Shown here piece after piece: positions 14,101-26,200 of a stretch of DNA of 64,000 bases. Position 1 is the stretch's first letter; each line of letters starts with the position of its first letter. The stretch lies in assembly GCF_901000735.1 (NCBI RefSeq), contig NC_081541.1:2907021-2971020 (forward strand). The letters run 5' to 3'. This DNA is from Corylus avellana (lineage: Eukaryota; Streptophyta; Magnoliopsida; Fagales; Betulaceae). Below the pieces are notes generated by a model that was not told the origin of the DNA, made no database searches, and worked only from the letters and a program-made list of their open reading frames with translations. A program made the position numbers and the translations under genes.

Positions 14101-14240
14101 TCCCTGTACACTCTCTGCCGGTTCAGCGAGTTCACTAGCTCCTGCACCGCGGTCGCCGCCGGAGCCTGCTCTGCCTCAGACTCTGGCGACGCCTTCGCCG
14201 CTGCCACTCCCTCCGCCCACAGCGCCTTCTTCAAGTACAT
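11176..14240 (-). CDS. Cdc14 SIN-component-like protein (plant ARM-fold family)
   Basis: Five coding exons on the minus strand: 14240-13937, 13599-13394, 13098-13000, 12553-12480 and 11401-11176. Together they give 302 aa, with phases closing at every junction. A larger open frame beginning at 13621 is not the true start of exon 2: the in-frame acceptor is the ATAG just before 13599, which restores VVPALFQ after exon 1. The protein is Ala/Glu-rich at the N-terminus, then helical; exons 3-5 contain VLMNILSTRGVLEQGA, FEAYNGIEEVAELIRDK and LKCGEFLLLLIGHVNG. This resembles the fungal Cdc14 SIN-component family (unrelated to the Cdc14 phosphatase), which partners the Sid1 kinase in septation. The plant role is not established to my knowledge. 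A (CT)n tract abuts the start codon. Gene model confidence is high; family name is moderate. Confidence 0.8.
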
Positions 14241-14263
14241 CTCTCTCTCTCTCTCTCTCTCTC
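14241..14263. repeat. (CT)n microsatellite next to the Cdc14-like start codon
   Basis: A pure CT run, GA when read in the direction of the minus-strand gene, directly upstream of its ATG at 14240. GA/CT runs are common in plant 5' UTRs and core promoters. Confidence 0.7.
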
Positions 14264-14991
14264 TAATTGCCTCTCAAGAAATGGCTGGCTTATGTTGAAT
14301 GCGGTAGCTCAAAACGTTGCGTTTCAAATACGTTACAATAAAACGACGAGTTTCGTGTCCGATATACTTCTGCTGAACTCCCCATGAAGCTTTCCCTAAT
14401 TAACCAAAAAAAAAATCTTATGTTAAATAATAATAAAATAATAATAAATTCTAAAACTTGAAAGGATGTAACCTATTGCAAATGCTAGGTATTACCGTAT
14501 TATTGGAACTGCTTGCAACATAACTTATTTTTTGTGAGTCCTATGGAAGGGGCTATAGAATATTGAAGAATACGGGAAAGCCACTGTTAAGGAGGGAGAG
14601 CAAGTAATAAATCAAATGGAGATTGAAAAATCCCCAACCGGAAATCCAAAAGGTGAATTAGGATGCGGCAATAAACGAATAGGAATCGGAGTTATTGTGT
14701 AGGATCATGCGGGATCAAGAGGAATGTGTCGCTGAAGGTTAAGGGGACAAAAATCAATTCCCCTCTTCCTTTCTATGTCTCTGAAGAGAGAAGCACGAAA
14801 TCTCTCAACTATAAGGTTTATTTTTCTCTTAGATTTTGGTTATTCGTTATTCCTTCTTTTTTCTTTTGCTTTTCAGATTAATATGAGATGTTTCTTTATT
14901 TAATTGCTGCTTTTGTTTTTGATTTTTTTTGCTTTGAATTGGTTCTTATAGCTGAGAGAAATGCAGGAATGTTGAATGAATTTCGGTATGA

Positions 14992-15207
<216 letters not shown>

Positions 15208-15728
15208 GGTTCGGGTTAGGATTGGTGATGGAAGGGAGGCGGAAAGTCGCTGAGCTGGCTGCTGTTGATTTGATGATAACAGTCTTTTTTATTGCTTCCT
15301 TCACCTTTCAAATATACGTTTTTGCTTCTGATGTGGTGAGTGTTAACATTTGCCTAAATTTATAAATTTTCTTTTCCTTCTTTATCTTCTTTTTTTTCTT
15401 TTTTTCTTTTTTTTTTTTTTTTCTTTTTTTGTTCTTTTTTTTAATGTTATGATCCTGTTGCAGGGTAAATTGGTCCTCTCCCAGTTGCCGAAAATATATA
15501 TTGGAAAAGTAAGTTGAAGTGACATGGGAATTACAATTGGAGAAATTCAGGAGGGTAAGTATGTTCATAGCTTAGAAAATTATTGAAAATAGCGTCAGTT
15601 GTAGTATTGTGTTGTTTGCTTGATCATTTGCTTGCAACCTATGTAATACTAAGTTTTAAAGGCTCTTCTCAAATAATTATCGTCATTTTCATTGACAAAT
15701 TCTTTTATATAGGTTCTTTTATGTAGTT

Positions 15729-16347
15729 CAAAGCCAAGAAGCTAACATTTTCCTCCTTCGATAACCTGCTGGCTAATTCTGGCAAACCTGTACTGGTTGA
15801 CTTTTATGCCACTTGTTTGTTTCTTCCCTACTTATGTTTATTTTTTCTCTTCCTATCTTTTTTCAGATTCTGCTAACAGCTATGATGTCTGACTATTTTG
15901 TAAGCCTATGTTATCACCTTAAGCCATAACGTACGGGATCATCTTGCTGAAAAACTTTATAAGAATTTTATCGTAATTGTCTAGAGTTATGTTTGTCTTG
16001 TAAGTAATCTTTCATTCGTGAAGCAAATTCGTATTGTTCACCTTATACCCTATTGAGAGGGGTGGGGCCTTTAGTTTAGGAATAATTCCATGTCCTTGGT
16101 AATCTCTAGAATAACAAAATTGAGCAGGATAATATTTAAATTTAATCGGAAGACTGAGTAACCCTAGGTATGGTTTGCATATGGTCTTTGTCAATTCATG
16201 GATCCCATCCTCAACGAAGTCAGTACTCAGCTGGAGGATAAAATATAGGTGGTGATAATTGACACTAAGAAGTATCCTAGCATTGATGATAAATACAAAA
16301 TAGAAGCGTTACCTACATTCATCATATTTAAGGACAAAACCTTATGA
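15729..16347 (+). pseudogene. Thioredoxin y-like pseudogene, copy 1
   Basis: Two exon-like pieces remain. The piece at 15729-15818 encodes KAKKLTFSSFDNLLANSGKP followed by VLVDFYATC, the strand leading to the active site. The piece at 16189-16347 encodes CQFMDPILNEVSTQLEDKI, a TAG stop, then thioredoxin residues through KIEALPTFIIFKDK and a TGA. The wording resembles chloroplast thioredoxin y. The redox motif WCGPC is not present intact between the pieces, and there are at least two stops. I found no transit peptide and no recognisable C-terminus. It is non-functional as a thioredoxin. Confidence 0.8.
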
Positions 16348-17720
16348 TTGAATTTGCAGCTCTCTTGCTCTTGTGTGGAATCCAACTGTATGCCTCTAAA
16401 TGTTTTTGCTTACGAAAGTAATCAATAAGCCCAATCTTAGACTTGTAGAAGGACCTCTGCCCTCTCTGACTTGTCTTGGATTGTACAAATTTTTTGGTTT
16501 TAACGTGTCTCATTTATGTTAAGTAACTGGTTCTCATGAGAGATTTTAATTGTGTAACATTTTTTTTGTCAACTATGAAGTCAGTTATAATCTCCTCTAA
16601 ACTTTTAATTTCAGAAATCAACCCCCTAGACTATGGGATCAATTGTTGTGTGTAGTTTTTCCCGTACTAATCCTTGGTGAGGCATTCATTATATGCCAAA
16701 TAGAATTTATGTAGGTTCAAAGATATATCAGGATACTAGCAAAGGCTCTTGCCAAACATTTTGGTGCTAGATTGTTGATTGTTGATTATCTTTTGTTGCC
16801 TGGTTTTAGCTTCTTTAATGTCTAAATCTTTTTTTTCTTTTAAAGTAGAAATTTATCTTTGTTTTCTAGGAATTTTATTACTATCTTCTAAGCTACAAAT
16901 TTCTTCCAACACAACAATTGTTATCATATTTTGGTTAACATAAGCCTTAGGTTGAACTGCAGATTTCCAGTTTTGCAAGCATCTTAATACAAGTTTGCTC
17001 AATTACTGTTTAGGCAGTACTTATCAAAAAGAAAAAAAAGAAAAAAAGGTGAATGATTGCTTGCTCAATTGCATGAGAGCAAGGTTGTTCAATTAATTGC
17101 ATAAGTTAAATATGTGTGTGATTCCTTTTCCTTTAAACTGATGGTAGAGTTCTTTTGTTTTTCTGTTTTTGTTGATCCATTTTTATCCAAAATATAAGGT
17201 TATCATAATTTTACTTTACTGGTAATAGGATGGCATCACAGATATGGAAAGCACTGCAAAGCTTTCTTCTGATCACGAGTTCATTATCCAGCTTGGAGTT
17301 GTCGCTTGAAGTTCACGAAGGACTAAGTCATAGATTTAATATTACTGGTTCATGACGCACCAAATGAAAATGAATAAATTTATGATTTCAGAATGAGGTT
17401 GGAAAGTGGTATCACTTATGTAAGAATTTAAATGTGCTCATGTAAGGATTTAGATATTAAATTTTGCTAGAAATGATTTTTATATATGACATTGAGTTTT
17501 TAATGTTAAATATTGCATAGATATATTTTTTACCATCAAACACAGGGAATCAAGCACGTGCCTTCCCACTAGTAGCGTTAAAAATACAATTCATGTGAAT
17601 GGGGTTTGGTGTTACAGTAAAAAAAAAAGAAAAAAAAAAAAAACAGAAATTACTTTTGTTAAAAAAAAAAAAATAAGAAAAGAATAATTAGGGTCGAATA
17701 GAAAAAATATGAATATATAT

Positions 17721-17744
17721 ATGCGGTAGTTTGCACTACCGCAT
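17721..17744. other. Perfect 9-bp stem hairpin in duplication copy 1
   Basis: ATGCGGTAG and CTACCGCAT flank a 6-nt loop (TTTGCA). The same hairpin is intact in copy 3 at 28819-28842. In copy 2 ten bases covering the loop and part of one arm are missing. It is not next to a gene. Confidence 0.7.
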
Positions 17745-18119
17745 TGAAGCCAGTCCCACTAAAGAATATAATTATAAAACAATTCAAATTTATTAATTGT
17801 AATATTTATATAGAAAGGAAATCTATTGAGAAAAACGTACACAAACAACATTAAGCAATTAATGCTACAAAACAAAATAAAGGTATTAAATAAAAATTCA
17901 AGAAGAAAAATTAGGATAATTTGAAAAATAAAATAAAATCAAGACAAATATTACTATAGTTTCAGAGACATTGTTTTTCGAACAGTTTGTGTAAATATTG
18001 TAGCTATCCCTTGAGATGCTCAATATTGGAATAACTGCATGTCAGAGGCGTTCGGGAGAACAGAGTGAGGAGAGAGGTATGAGAAAGAAGTTTGCTTTAA
18101 AAAAAAAAGAACTTAAAAA

Positions 18120-18276
18120 AAAAAACTAAACGCTTATTTTACACTTAAACATGGCCATTGTCAGCATAAAAGAGCGCCACATGTCACGATATTAGCCTCT
18201 CTTGTCTAAAACTCTCCTATTATATATATATATATAAGATAAACGGAACCCTTTTTTTCTCTCAAGAAGCACAAAA

Positions 18277-18310
<34 letters not shown>

Positions 18311-18687
18311 TTGAAGAACCTTAGTCACATGTACAACTACGCCCTACCCCCAAGCCATCTTCATCCACATGCCATTGGAGAAACAGAGTGAGGAGAGATG
18401 TATGGAAAAGAAGTTTGCTTTAATTAATGTTTATTGGATACACTGTTTTATTAGAAAAATTATTTTTAAAAAATAACTAAAGGCACAATGTTTCACCAGA
18501 AAAATAAAATAAAATAAACACTTGTTTTACACTTAAATATGGATAGATGATATGTATATTAGATTAGATTAGATTAGATACTTGTTTTATTAGAAACGTT
18601 GTTTTGAAAAAAATAACTAAAGGCACAATGTTTCAGCATAAAAGAACGCCACATATCACGATATTAGCATCTCCTGTTTAAAACTCC

Positions 18688-18728
<41 letters not shown>

Positions 18729-18772
18729 TATTAGATATGATTAGATTAGATATACACTTAAATATGAACATA

Positions 18773-18816
<44 letters not shown>

Positions 18817-18980
18817 TTAGATATACACTTAAATATGAACAGATGATATATATATTAGATTAGATTAGATATTAGATATGATTAGATTAGATAGTTGTTT
18901 TATTAGAAACAACATTTTAGCATAAAACAACGCCACATGTCACGATATTAGGCTCTCTTGTTTAAAACTCCACTATAAGT
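18120..18980. repeat. Nested AT-rich repeat modules in copy 1
   Basis: A module containing CGCCACATGTCACGATATTA, followed by a CTC-rich stretch, AAAACTCC and an (AT)n tract, occurs three times (about 18,174, 18,637 and 18,930), with CACATATCACG in the middle one. ATTAGATTAGATT-type tracts and long (AT)n runs separate them. The same three modules recur in copies 2 and 3 of the larger unit, nine in all. It looks like repeated local duplication, possibly of a small mobile element, with (AT)n expansion. Confidence 0.75.
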
Positions 18981-19180
18981 TTTATCTCACACGCATTCGA
19001 ACGAGTCTATGTTCTGTTGGAACGAGCAACACAGCTTTGTTAAACCGACTTATTTACTATTACTACTAGGGTTAGGAGTTTGAAACCTATAAATACATGT
19101 TTTATTGACCAAAACATAGCTTTGTAATAATTATCCAATTTTTTAATAAGAAAGCTAAGAGTTTTAGTTTCTGTTATGTT

Positions 19181-19280
19181 NNNNNNNNNNNNNNNNNNNN
19201 NNNNNNNNNNNNNNNNNNNNNNNNNNNNNNNNNNNNNNNNNNNNNNNNNNNNNNNNNNNNNNNNNNNNNNNNNNNNNNNN
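19181..19280. other. Assembly gap (100 Ns)
   Basis: Exactly 100 Ns, the usual placeholder for a gap of unknown size. It lies precisely between the two copies of the 3.7-kb duplication, so copy number and junction structure here are not reliable. Confidence 0.99.
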
Positions 19281-22049
19281 CCTCTCCCAGTTGCCGAAAA
19301 TATATATTGGAAAAGTAAGTTGAAGTGACATGGGAATTACAATTGGAGAAATTCAAGAGGGTAAGTATGTTCATAGCTTAGAAAATTATTGAAAATAGCG
19401 TCAGTTGTAGTATTGTGTTGTTTGCTTGATCATTTGCTTGCAACCTATGTAATACTAAGTTTTAAAGGCTCTTCTCAAATAATTATCGTCATTTTCATTG
19501 ACAAATTCTTTTATATAGGTTCTTTTATGTAGTTCAAAGCCAAGAAGCTAACATTTTCCTCCTTCGATAACCTGCTGGCTAATTCTGGCAAACCTGTACT
19601 GGTTGACTTTTATGCCACTTGTTTGTTTCTTCCCTACTTATGTTTATTTTTTCTCTTCCTATCTTTTTTCAGATTCTGCTAACAGCTATGATGTCTGACT
19701 ATTTTGTAAGCCTATGTTATCACCTTAAGCCATAACGTACGGGATCATCTTGCTGAAAAACTTTATAAGAATTTTATCGTAATTGTCTAGAGTTATGTTT
19801 GTCTTGTAAGTAATCTTTCATTCGTGAAGCAAATTCGTATTGTTCACCTTATACCCTATTGAGAGGGGTGGGGCCTTTAGTTTAGGAATAATTCCATGTC
19901 CTTGGTAATCTCTAGAATAACAAAATTGAGCAGGATAATATTTAAATTTAATCGGAAGACTGAGTAACCCTAGGTATGGTTTGCATATGGTCTTTGTCAA
20001 TTCATGGATCCCATCCTCAACGAAGTCAGTACTCAGCTGGAGGATAAAATATAGGTGGTGATAATTGACACTAAGAAGTATCCTAGCATTGATGATAAAT
20101 ACAAAATAGAAGCGTTACCTACATTCATCATATTTAAGGACAAAACCTTATGATTGAATTTGCAGCTCTCTTGCTCTTGTGTGGAATCCAACTGTATGCC
20201 TCTAAATGTTTTTGCTTACGAAAGTAATCAATAAGCCCAATCTTAGACTTGTAGAAGGACCTCTGCCCTCTCTGACTTGTCTTGGATTGTACAAATTTTT
20301 TGGTTTTAACGTGTCTCATTTATGTTAAGTAACTGGTTCTCATGAGAGATTTTAATTGTGTAACATTTTTTTTGTCAACTATGAAGTCAGTTATAATCTC
20401 CTCTAAACTTTTAATTTCAGAAATCAACCCCCTAGACTATGGGATCAATTGTTGTGTGTAGTTTTTCCCGTACTAATCCTTGGTGAGGCATTCATTATAT
20501 GCCAAATAGAATTTATGTAGGTTCAAAGATATATCAGGATACTAGCAAAGGCTCTTGCCAAACATTTTGGTGCTAGATTGTTGATTGTTGATTATCTTTT
20601 GTTGCCTGGTTTTAGCTTCTTTAATGTCTAAATCTTTTTTTTCTTTTAAAGTAGAAATTTATCTTTGTTTTCTAGGAATTTTATTACTATCTTCTAAGCT
20701 ACAAATTTCTTCCAACACAACAATTGTTATCATATTTTGGTTAACATAAGCCTTAGGTTGAACTGCAGATTTCCAGTTTTGCAAGCATCTTAATACAAGT
20801 TTGCTCAATTACTGTTTAGGCAGTACTTATCAAAAAGAAAAAAAAGAAAAAAAGGTGAATGATTGCTTGCTCAATTGCATGAGAGCAAGGTTGTTCAATT
20901 AATTGCATAAGTTAAATATGTGTGTGATTCCTTTTCCTTTAAACTGATGGTAGAGTTCTTTTGTTTTTCTGTTTTTGTTGATCCATTTTTATCCAAAATA
21001 TAAGGTTATCATAATTTTACTTTACTGGTAATAGGATGGCATCACAGATATGGAAAGCACTGCAAAGCTTTCTTCTGATCACGAGTTCATTATCCAGCTT
21101 GGAGTTGTCGCTTGAAGTTCACGAAGGACTAAGTCATAGATTTAATATTACTGGTTCATGACGCACCAAATGAAAATGAATAAATTTATGATTTCAGAAT
21201 GAGGTTGGAAAGTGGTATCACTTATGTAAGAATTTAAATGTGCTCATGTAAGGATTTAGATATTAAATTTTGCTAGAAATGATTTTTATATATGACATTG
21301 AGTTTTTAATGTTAAATATTGCATAGATATATTTTTTACCATCAAACACAGGGAATCAAGCACGTGCCTTCCCACTAGTAGCGTTAAAAATACAATTCAT
21401 GTGAATGGGTTTTGGTGTTACAGTAAAAAAAAAAAAAACAGAAATTACTTTTGTTAAAAAAAAAAAATAAGAAAAGAATAATTAGGGTCGAATAGAAAAA
21501 ATATGAATATATATATGCGGTAGTGCATTGAAGCCAGTCCCACTAAAGAATATAATTATAAAACAATTCAAATTTATTAATTGTAATATTTATATAGAAA
21601 GGAAATCTATTGAGAAAAACGTACACAAACAACATTAAGCAATTAATGCTACAAAACAAAATAAAGGTATTAAATAAAAATTCAAGAAGAAAAATTAGGA
21701 TAATTTGAAAAATAAAATAAAATCAAGACAAATATTACTATAGTTTCAGAGACATTGTTTTTCGAACAGTTTGTGTAAATATTGTAGCTATCCCTTGAGA
21801 TGCTCAATATTGGAATAACTGCATGTCAGAGGCGTTCGGGAGAACAGAGTGAGGAGAGAGGTATGAGAAAGAAGTTTGCTTTAAAAAAAAAAAACTAAAC
21901 GCTTATTTTACACTTAAACATGGCCATTGTCAGCATAAAAGAGCGCCACATGTCACGATATTAGTCTCTCTTGTCTAAAACTCCCCTATTATATATATAT
22001 ATATATATAAGATAAACGGAACCCTTTTTTTCTCTCAAGAAGCACAAAA

Positions 22050-22083
<34 letters not shown>

Positions 22084-22472
22084 TTGAAGAACCTTAGTCA
22101 CATGTACAACTACGCCCTATCCCCAAGCCATCTTCATCCACATGCCATTGGAGAAACAGAGTGAGGAGAGATGTATGGAAAAGAAGTTTGCTTTAATTAA
22201 TGTTTATTGGATACACTGTTTTATTAGAAAAATTATTTTTAAAAAATAACTAAAGGCACAATGTTTAACCAGAAAAATAAAATAAAATAAACACTTGTTT
22301 TACACTTAAATATGGATAGATGATATGTATATTAGATTAGATTAGATATTAGATTAGATTAGATACTTGTTTTATTAGAAACGTTGTTTTGAAAAAAATA
22401 ACTAAAGGCACAATGTTTCAGCATAAAAGAACGCCACATATCACGATATTAGCATCTCCTGTTTAAAACTCC

Positions 22473-22513
<41 letters not shown>

Positions 22514-22557
22514 TATTAGATATGATTAGATTAGATATACACTTAAATATGAACATA

Positions 22558-22601
<44 letters not shown>

Positions 22602-22964
22602 TTAGATATACACTTAAATATGAACAGATGATATATATATTAGATTAGATTAGATATTAGATATGATTAGATTAGATAGTTGTTTTATTAGAAACAACAT
22701 TTTAGCATAAAACAACGCCACATGTCACGATATTAGGCTCTCTTGTTTAAAACTCCACTATAAGTTTTATCTCACACGCATTCGAACGAGTCTATGTTCT
22801 GTTGGAACGAGCAACACAGCTTTGTTAAACCGACTTATTTACTATTACTACTAGGGTTAGGAGTTTGAAACCTATAAATACATGTTTTATTGACCAAAAC
22901 ATAGCTTTGTAATAATTATCCAATTTTTTAATAAGAAAGCTCAGAGTTTTAGTTTCTTTTATGT
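19281..22964 (+). repeat. Tandem duplication unit, copy 2 (~3.7 kb)
   Basis: Near-identical to 15475-19180 in the same orientation. It starts at the first base after the gap and runs to about 22,964, where the shared sequence ends. Copy 2 has a ten-base deletion in the hairpin, an additional ATTAGATTAGATT stretch and different (AT)n and (TAA)n lengths. Either a very recent tandem duplication or two haplotypes placed end to end by the assembler. Confidence 0.93.
19535..20153 (+). pseudogene. Thioredoxin y-like pseudogene, copy 2
   Basis: Same two pieces as copy 1, shifted by 3806 bases, with the same TAG after the QLEDKI stretch and the same loss of an intact WCGPC site. The disabling lesions are shared, so the gene was already dead before the duplication or allelic split. 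Confidence 0.8.
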
Positions 22965-23608
22965 TTTGTCCGTGCATCCTTAGTAGACTCAATATTTTTA
23001 AGAAAAATTGTTACTTGCTTATTGATTGTCTTTGCGACTTACGATGTCATGTTGCATCAGGGAGCAGCACCCCAAGAAGTTTAGGATGTGGGATTCACCA
23101 GTTTAGGACAAGTGAGCCCCGCAACCTCTTCTCGCTGCCTAAATTTCACAATTCAATGGAAGTTTTCTGGATGCTTGAATAGAGGAATTATCCTCAAGGT
23201 GTGCCATAGTGTAACGAATTGGGGGTTGAAATATGCTAGTGTTAAGAGGGGCCTTCAGATAAGTAATTTTTTTTTTTTTTTCCTTTGATTAAAAAAAACG
23301 AAAAACTTGTACAGAGTAATAATAAAACTTGATGAACCACTCAATCTGGTTTCAGCAAACACTACCCAAAAATGATCTACCGACTTATTGGATAAACATA
23401 AAGCAGACGTGATCAACAGAAACAGAGCAATAAATGATAAGAAGCAGACATGTTTTCCTTAAGCAGCAGACTAAGGGATAAGGAAATAAGGAAAACAATT
23501 GATAACACGATACTCTTGACATCAACAAGCTTCATTATATATTGATAATCCAGAACTTTGATGGTGATGCACTTTGACTTCGTCTACCCAAAGCATGAGA
23601 CACCCTAT

Positions 23609-25594
23609 TCAACGGCCACTTTTCAGGATTGAATCAGTTGTAGACATGGAAGGAGCAGAAGCCTGGGTAAAAGGAAATGACATGAAATCAGATGATCCAT
23701 AACTTGAAAATGCACCAAAAGCACTGTCATGTGGTAATTCCGGCAGTTTAGCATCACCATCCAAAAACTGCATCACTTGCCTCATGCTAGGCCTAGCTTC
23801 TGGCATTGAATGTGAGCAAAACAGGCCTAGTTTCAAAACCAATTCCATTTCCTCAACCACATAATTATCTTCCAATCTGGGATCACTAGCATTAAGGATA
23901 ACTTCTTTTCTCCAGCACTCAGAGACCCAATCAACCGAACCAACCCGTCCAGGCAGTTCCCGTACCTCTATAGGCCTCCTCCCACAAGCCACCTCGAGCA
24001 TGAAAGCCCCGAAAGCAAACACATCAGTGCCAGTGGTTGCCTTTCCTATTTTAGTAAGCTCCGGAGCCAAATAACCCACAGTCCCAACCAAATGGGTTGT
24101 TTGGGGATTGGTGCCGTGGTCGTATAATCTTGCAAGGCCAAAGTCTCCTAGCCTTCCATTTAATTCAGCATCCAATAGAACATTGCTTGCTTTTACATCT
24201 CGGTGTAGAACAACCTGCTCCCACTCCTCATGGAGGTAAAGAAGGCCAGACGCTACTCCTCTGATGATTCTAAATCGTTTAACCCAGTTAAGGTTTGGAT
24301 TTTCATTGCTATATAAGAACTTGTCAAGGCTTCCGTTGGGCATATAATCATACACCAAGAGGAGTTCCCCCCTTCGCCGGCACTAGCCAAGAAGCTGCAC
24401 CAAGTTCCTATGCCTCAACCTTCCCATGCTAACGATCTCAGCCACAAATTCCTTTATCCCTTGTCTGGAATCATGGGAGATTCTCTTTACTGCAATTAGT
24501 ATATTAGACGAAGGAAGTATTCCTCTGTAAACCTTTCCAAAACCTCCTTCTCCTAGAACCTCCGTGTCTTTGAAACCTTTGGTTGCTTTGTGGAGATTCT
24601 TGTAGCTGAACCTGTGGGGGCCATACTCCTCTTCCCAATCTTCTCGTATTTCTTCATATTTCTTCCTTCTCCAAATGTAAGCAGCTCCAAGGACCGTTAT
24701 CAGAAAAACTGCTACTGCTATGAGAAAAGCCAAGATCATCGGTTCTGGTTTCGCTTTCATTTTCCTCTGTCGTGGAATTTGAGGAAGGCTTAAAACATCA
24801 AGGCTTTGTGCTGACCCACTTCTATTAAAGCTCCATCCAAGAATGTACTGGTAACTTGAAACTACACCCGTGGATGCAGAGAAACCAACATACATGGATT
24901 CCAAAAGAATTTGAGACAGATCAATGGGTGTTGACAAGAGAGGCCGGTCCGGTTTTGAAATTGTTGTCGGGGCGAGTGTTACATTGAGTAACTTTTCCGC
25001 TTCATCATAATCTATCCAAAGATGCATTGGATTCCCACTCAGGAGATCCAAGCTTATATTCTTCACTTCCTTATTGGAAAAATACATTGCAGGAGCTGAT
25101 TCATTTGATTTTATGCCGTTCACATCGATTCCCACATGATTCTCTTTAATATCTCCCAATTGTGGGTTCGAACTAGGATCAAGCTCGATTGCCAAGATGT
25201 GGTTTGCAGGAAGGCCGTTACTTGAGGCATTGAAGAGCCCCAGATACCAATTTTCTCCAGAATGGGTGAAGTTCCTCGAGGGACTGATGGTGAAGGCGAT
25301 GCCTAAACCACCTTCAGTTGGGAATTTAGGAACCATGGCAAACACAAAGTTGGTAGAAAATGAAAGAGATGAAGCTGTGTTGAATTTTATAGGAACTTGG
25401 TAGAAAGCATGACCAACTTGGTTGTTTGAAAGGTCGGTTAGCTGCAGCAGGCCATTGGGGTGGATTTCTGCGATCTTGGCTTGGTTGAAGCCATTGTAGA
25501 TGAATTGGTCTTCATCTTGAGCCAGGCCCAACAGAGTATTGGAAACATAGAGAAGCATCAGAAAATGAAGAAGCGATCTGAGAACTGTAGCCAT
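23609..25594 (-). CDS. L-type lectin receptor-like kinase, interrupted by one in-frame stop
   Basis: Intronless gene of 661 codons before its stop, normal for this family. I start at the ATG at 25594 (MATVLRSLL...), which opens a hydrophobic signal peptide; an upstream open extension to 25720 lacks such a feature. Order: signal peptide about 1-24; legume-lectin domain about 26-270; transmembrane helix about 287-308; kinase with the GEGGFG loop at 348-353, catalytic Lys370, HRD at 464-466, DFG at 484-486 and APE at 510-512. Codon 404 is TAG (24383-24385) in LLG*CRRRGEL, where relatives have Trp (LLGWCRR). All other kinase motifs are intact in the same frame on both sides, so this is a single TGG-to-TAG change: a null allele, a very young pseudogene or a sequence error. 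The family sits in the plasma membrane and senses extracellular ligands such as eATP or eNAD in defence. The juxtamembrane sequence suggests clade IV; uncertain. Confidence 0.88.
24383..24385 (-). other. Premature TAG codon in the lectin receptor kinase
   Basis: The codon after LVQLLG reads TAG on the minus strand, and the frame continues uninterrupted with [17 protein letters not shown]. Translation ending here would lose the catalytic loop, DFG and activation segment, leaving lectin, membrane span and N-lobe only. Confidence 0.9.
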
Positions 25595-26169
25595 TGGGAG
25601 AAAAGGGAAAAGCTTTCTTTTTGTGAAGTTTCTCAAGCTCATGTGAAGTGAGCCTTTTGTCCTCTGTCGATGGGTTAATGTTTCCGTGTGTGGCAGCCAG
25701 CAATGTTGCATTAAATCCACCTGCTTTTGTTTCGGTGTTATGCATTTGATGCACCTGTATTTTTGTCGCTTTACAATTTACCGTGCCAACCAACTACTGG
25801 TTTTGCTTCCAGAGTTTGTCTGGTCAAAGAATTTAAATTGGTCTATATTTTCAAATGAGGAGGAGGTCGGAGGAAAAGCTTGATGCCCCAAAAGGCAACT
25901 TTGATCATCCTTATCTTTTTATCAGTACAATGAAAAAAATGATTCTTGAGCAACACATGGAGGAATATTGCAGGTCTACTGTTTTTTTTTTTCTTTGTAA
26001 GTCTACTGGCTGCTTACCTTAGTCAATATATGTTGAAAAATGTTTGAAGTATTGCAATTTTTACTAGAAAATCATTTACAAATTGATAGGGGTCATATGA
26101 AAGTTCATAATTGGTGAATAATAAAGAGTTTATGCTTGATTTTATAGTCTGCTACACATATTATAAAAA

Positions 26170-26200
26170 CTAGCTTAGAACCCGCGCTATGCGCGAGATT
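26170..26200 (-). mobile_element. Helitron-like 3' terminus
   Basis: Read on the minus strand: a GC-rich hairpin (stem CGCGC, loop ATA, stem GCGCG; 26183-26195), nine bases, then CTAG followed by T. Plant Helitrons end with a short hairpin roughly ten bases before CTRR and insert between A and T. The element would extend to the right. I could not identify its TC start, and no Rep/helicase coding is visible, so it would be non-autonomous. Confidence 0.5.

Larger units (their letters stand above)
15475..19180 (+). repeat. Tandem duplication unit, copy 1 (~3.7 kb)
   Basis: This block is repeated almost base for base at 19281-22964, at an offset of 3806 in the thioredoxin part. It ends exactly at the 100-N gap. 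Visible differences between copies are single bases, microsatellite lengths and a few small indels, for example ten bases missing from copy 2 near 21,521. The left half carries thioredoxin pseudogene pieces. The right half (about 17,500 on) is AT-rich with nested repeats. The true left boundary may extend further left, because the matching part of copy 2 would fall in the gap. Confidence 0.93.

Noticed and set aside
15308..15568. 86-aa open frame on the minus strand
   Set aside because: Mostly poly-Lys from a poly-T tract; low-complexity chance frame.
22961..23288. Small frames just after duplication copy 2
   Set aside because: Two overlapping short frames in different phases, no domain, one ends in a poly-T tract.
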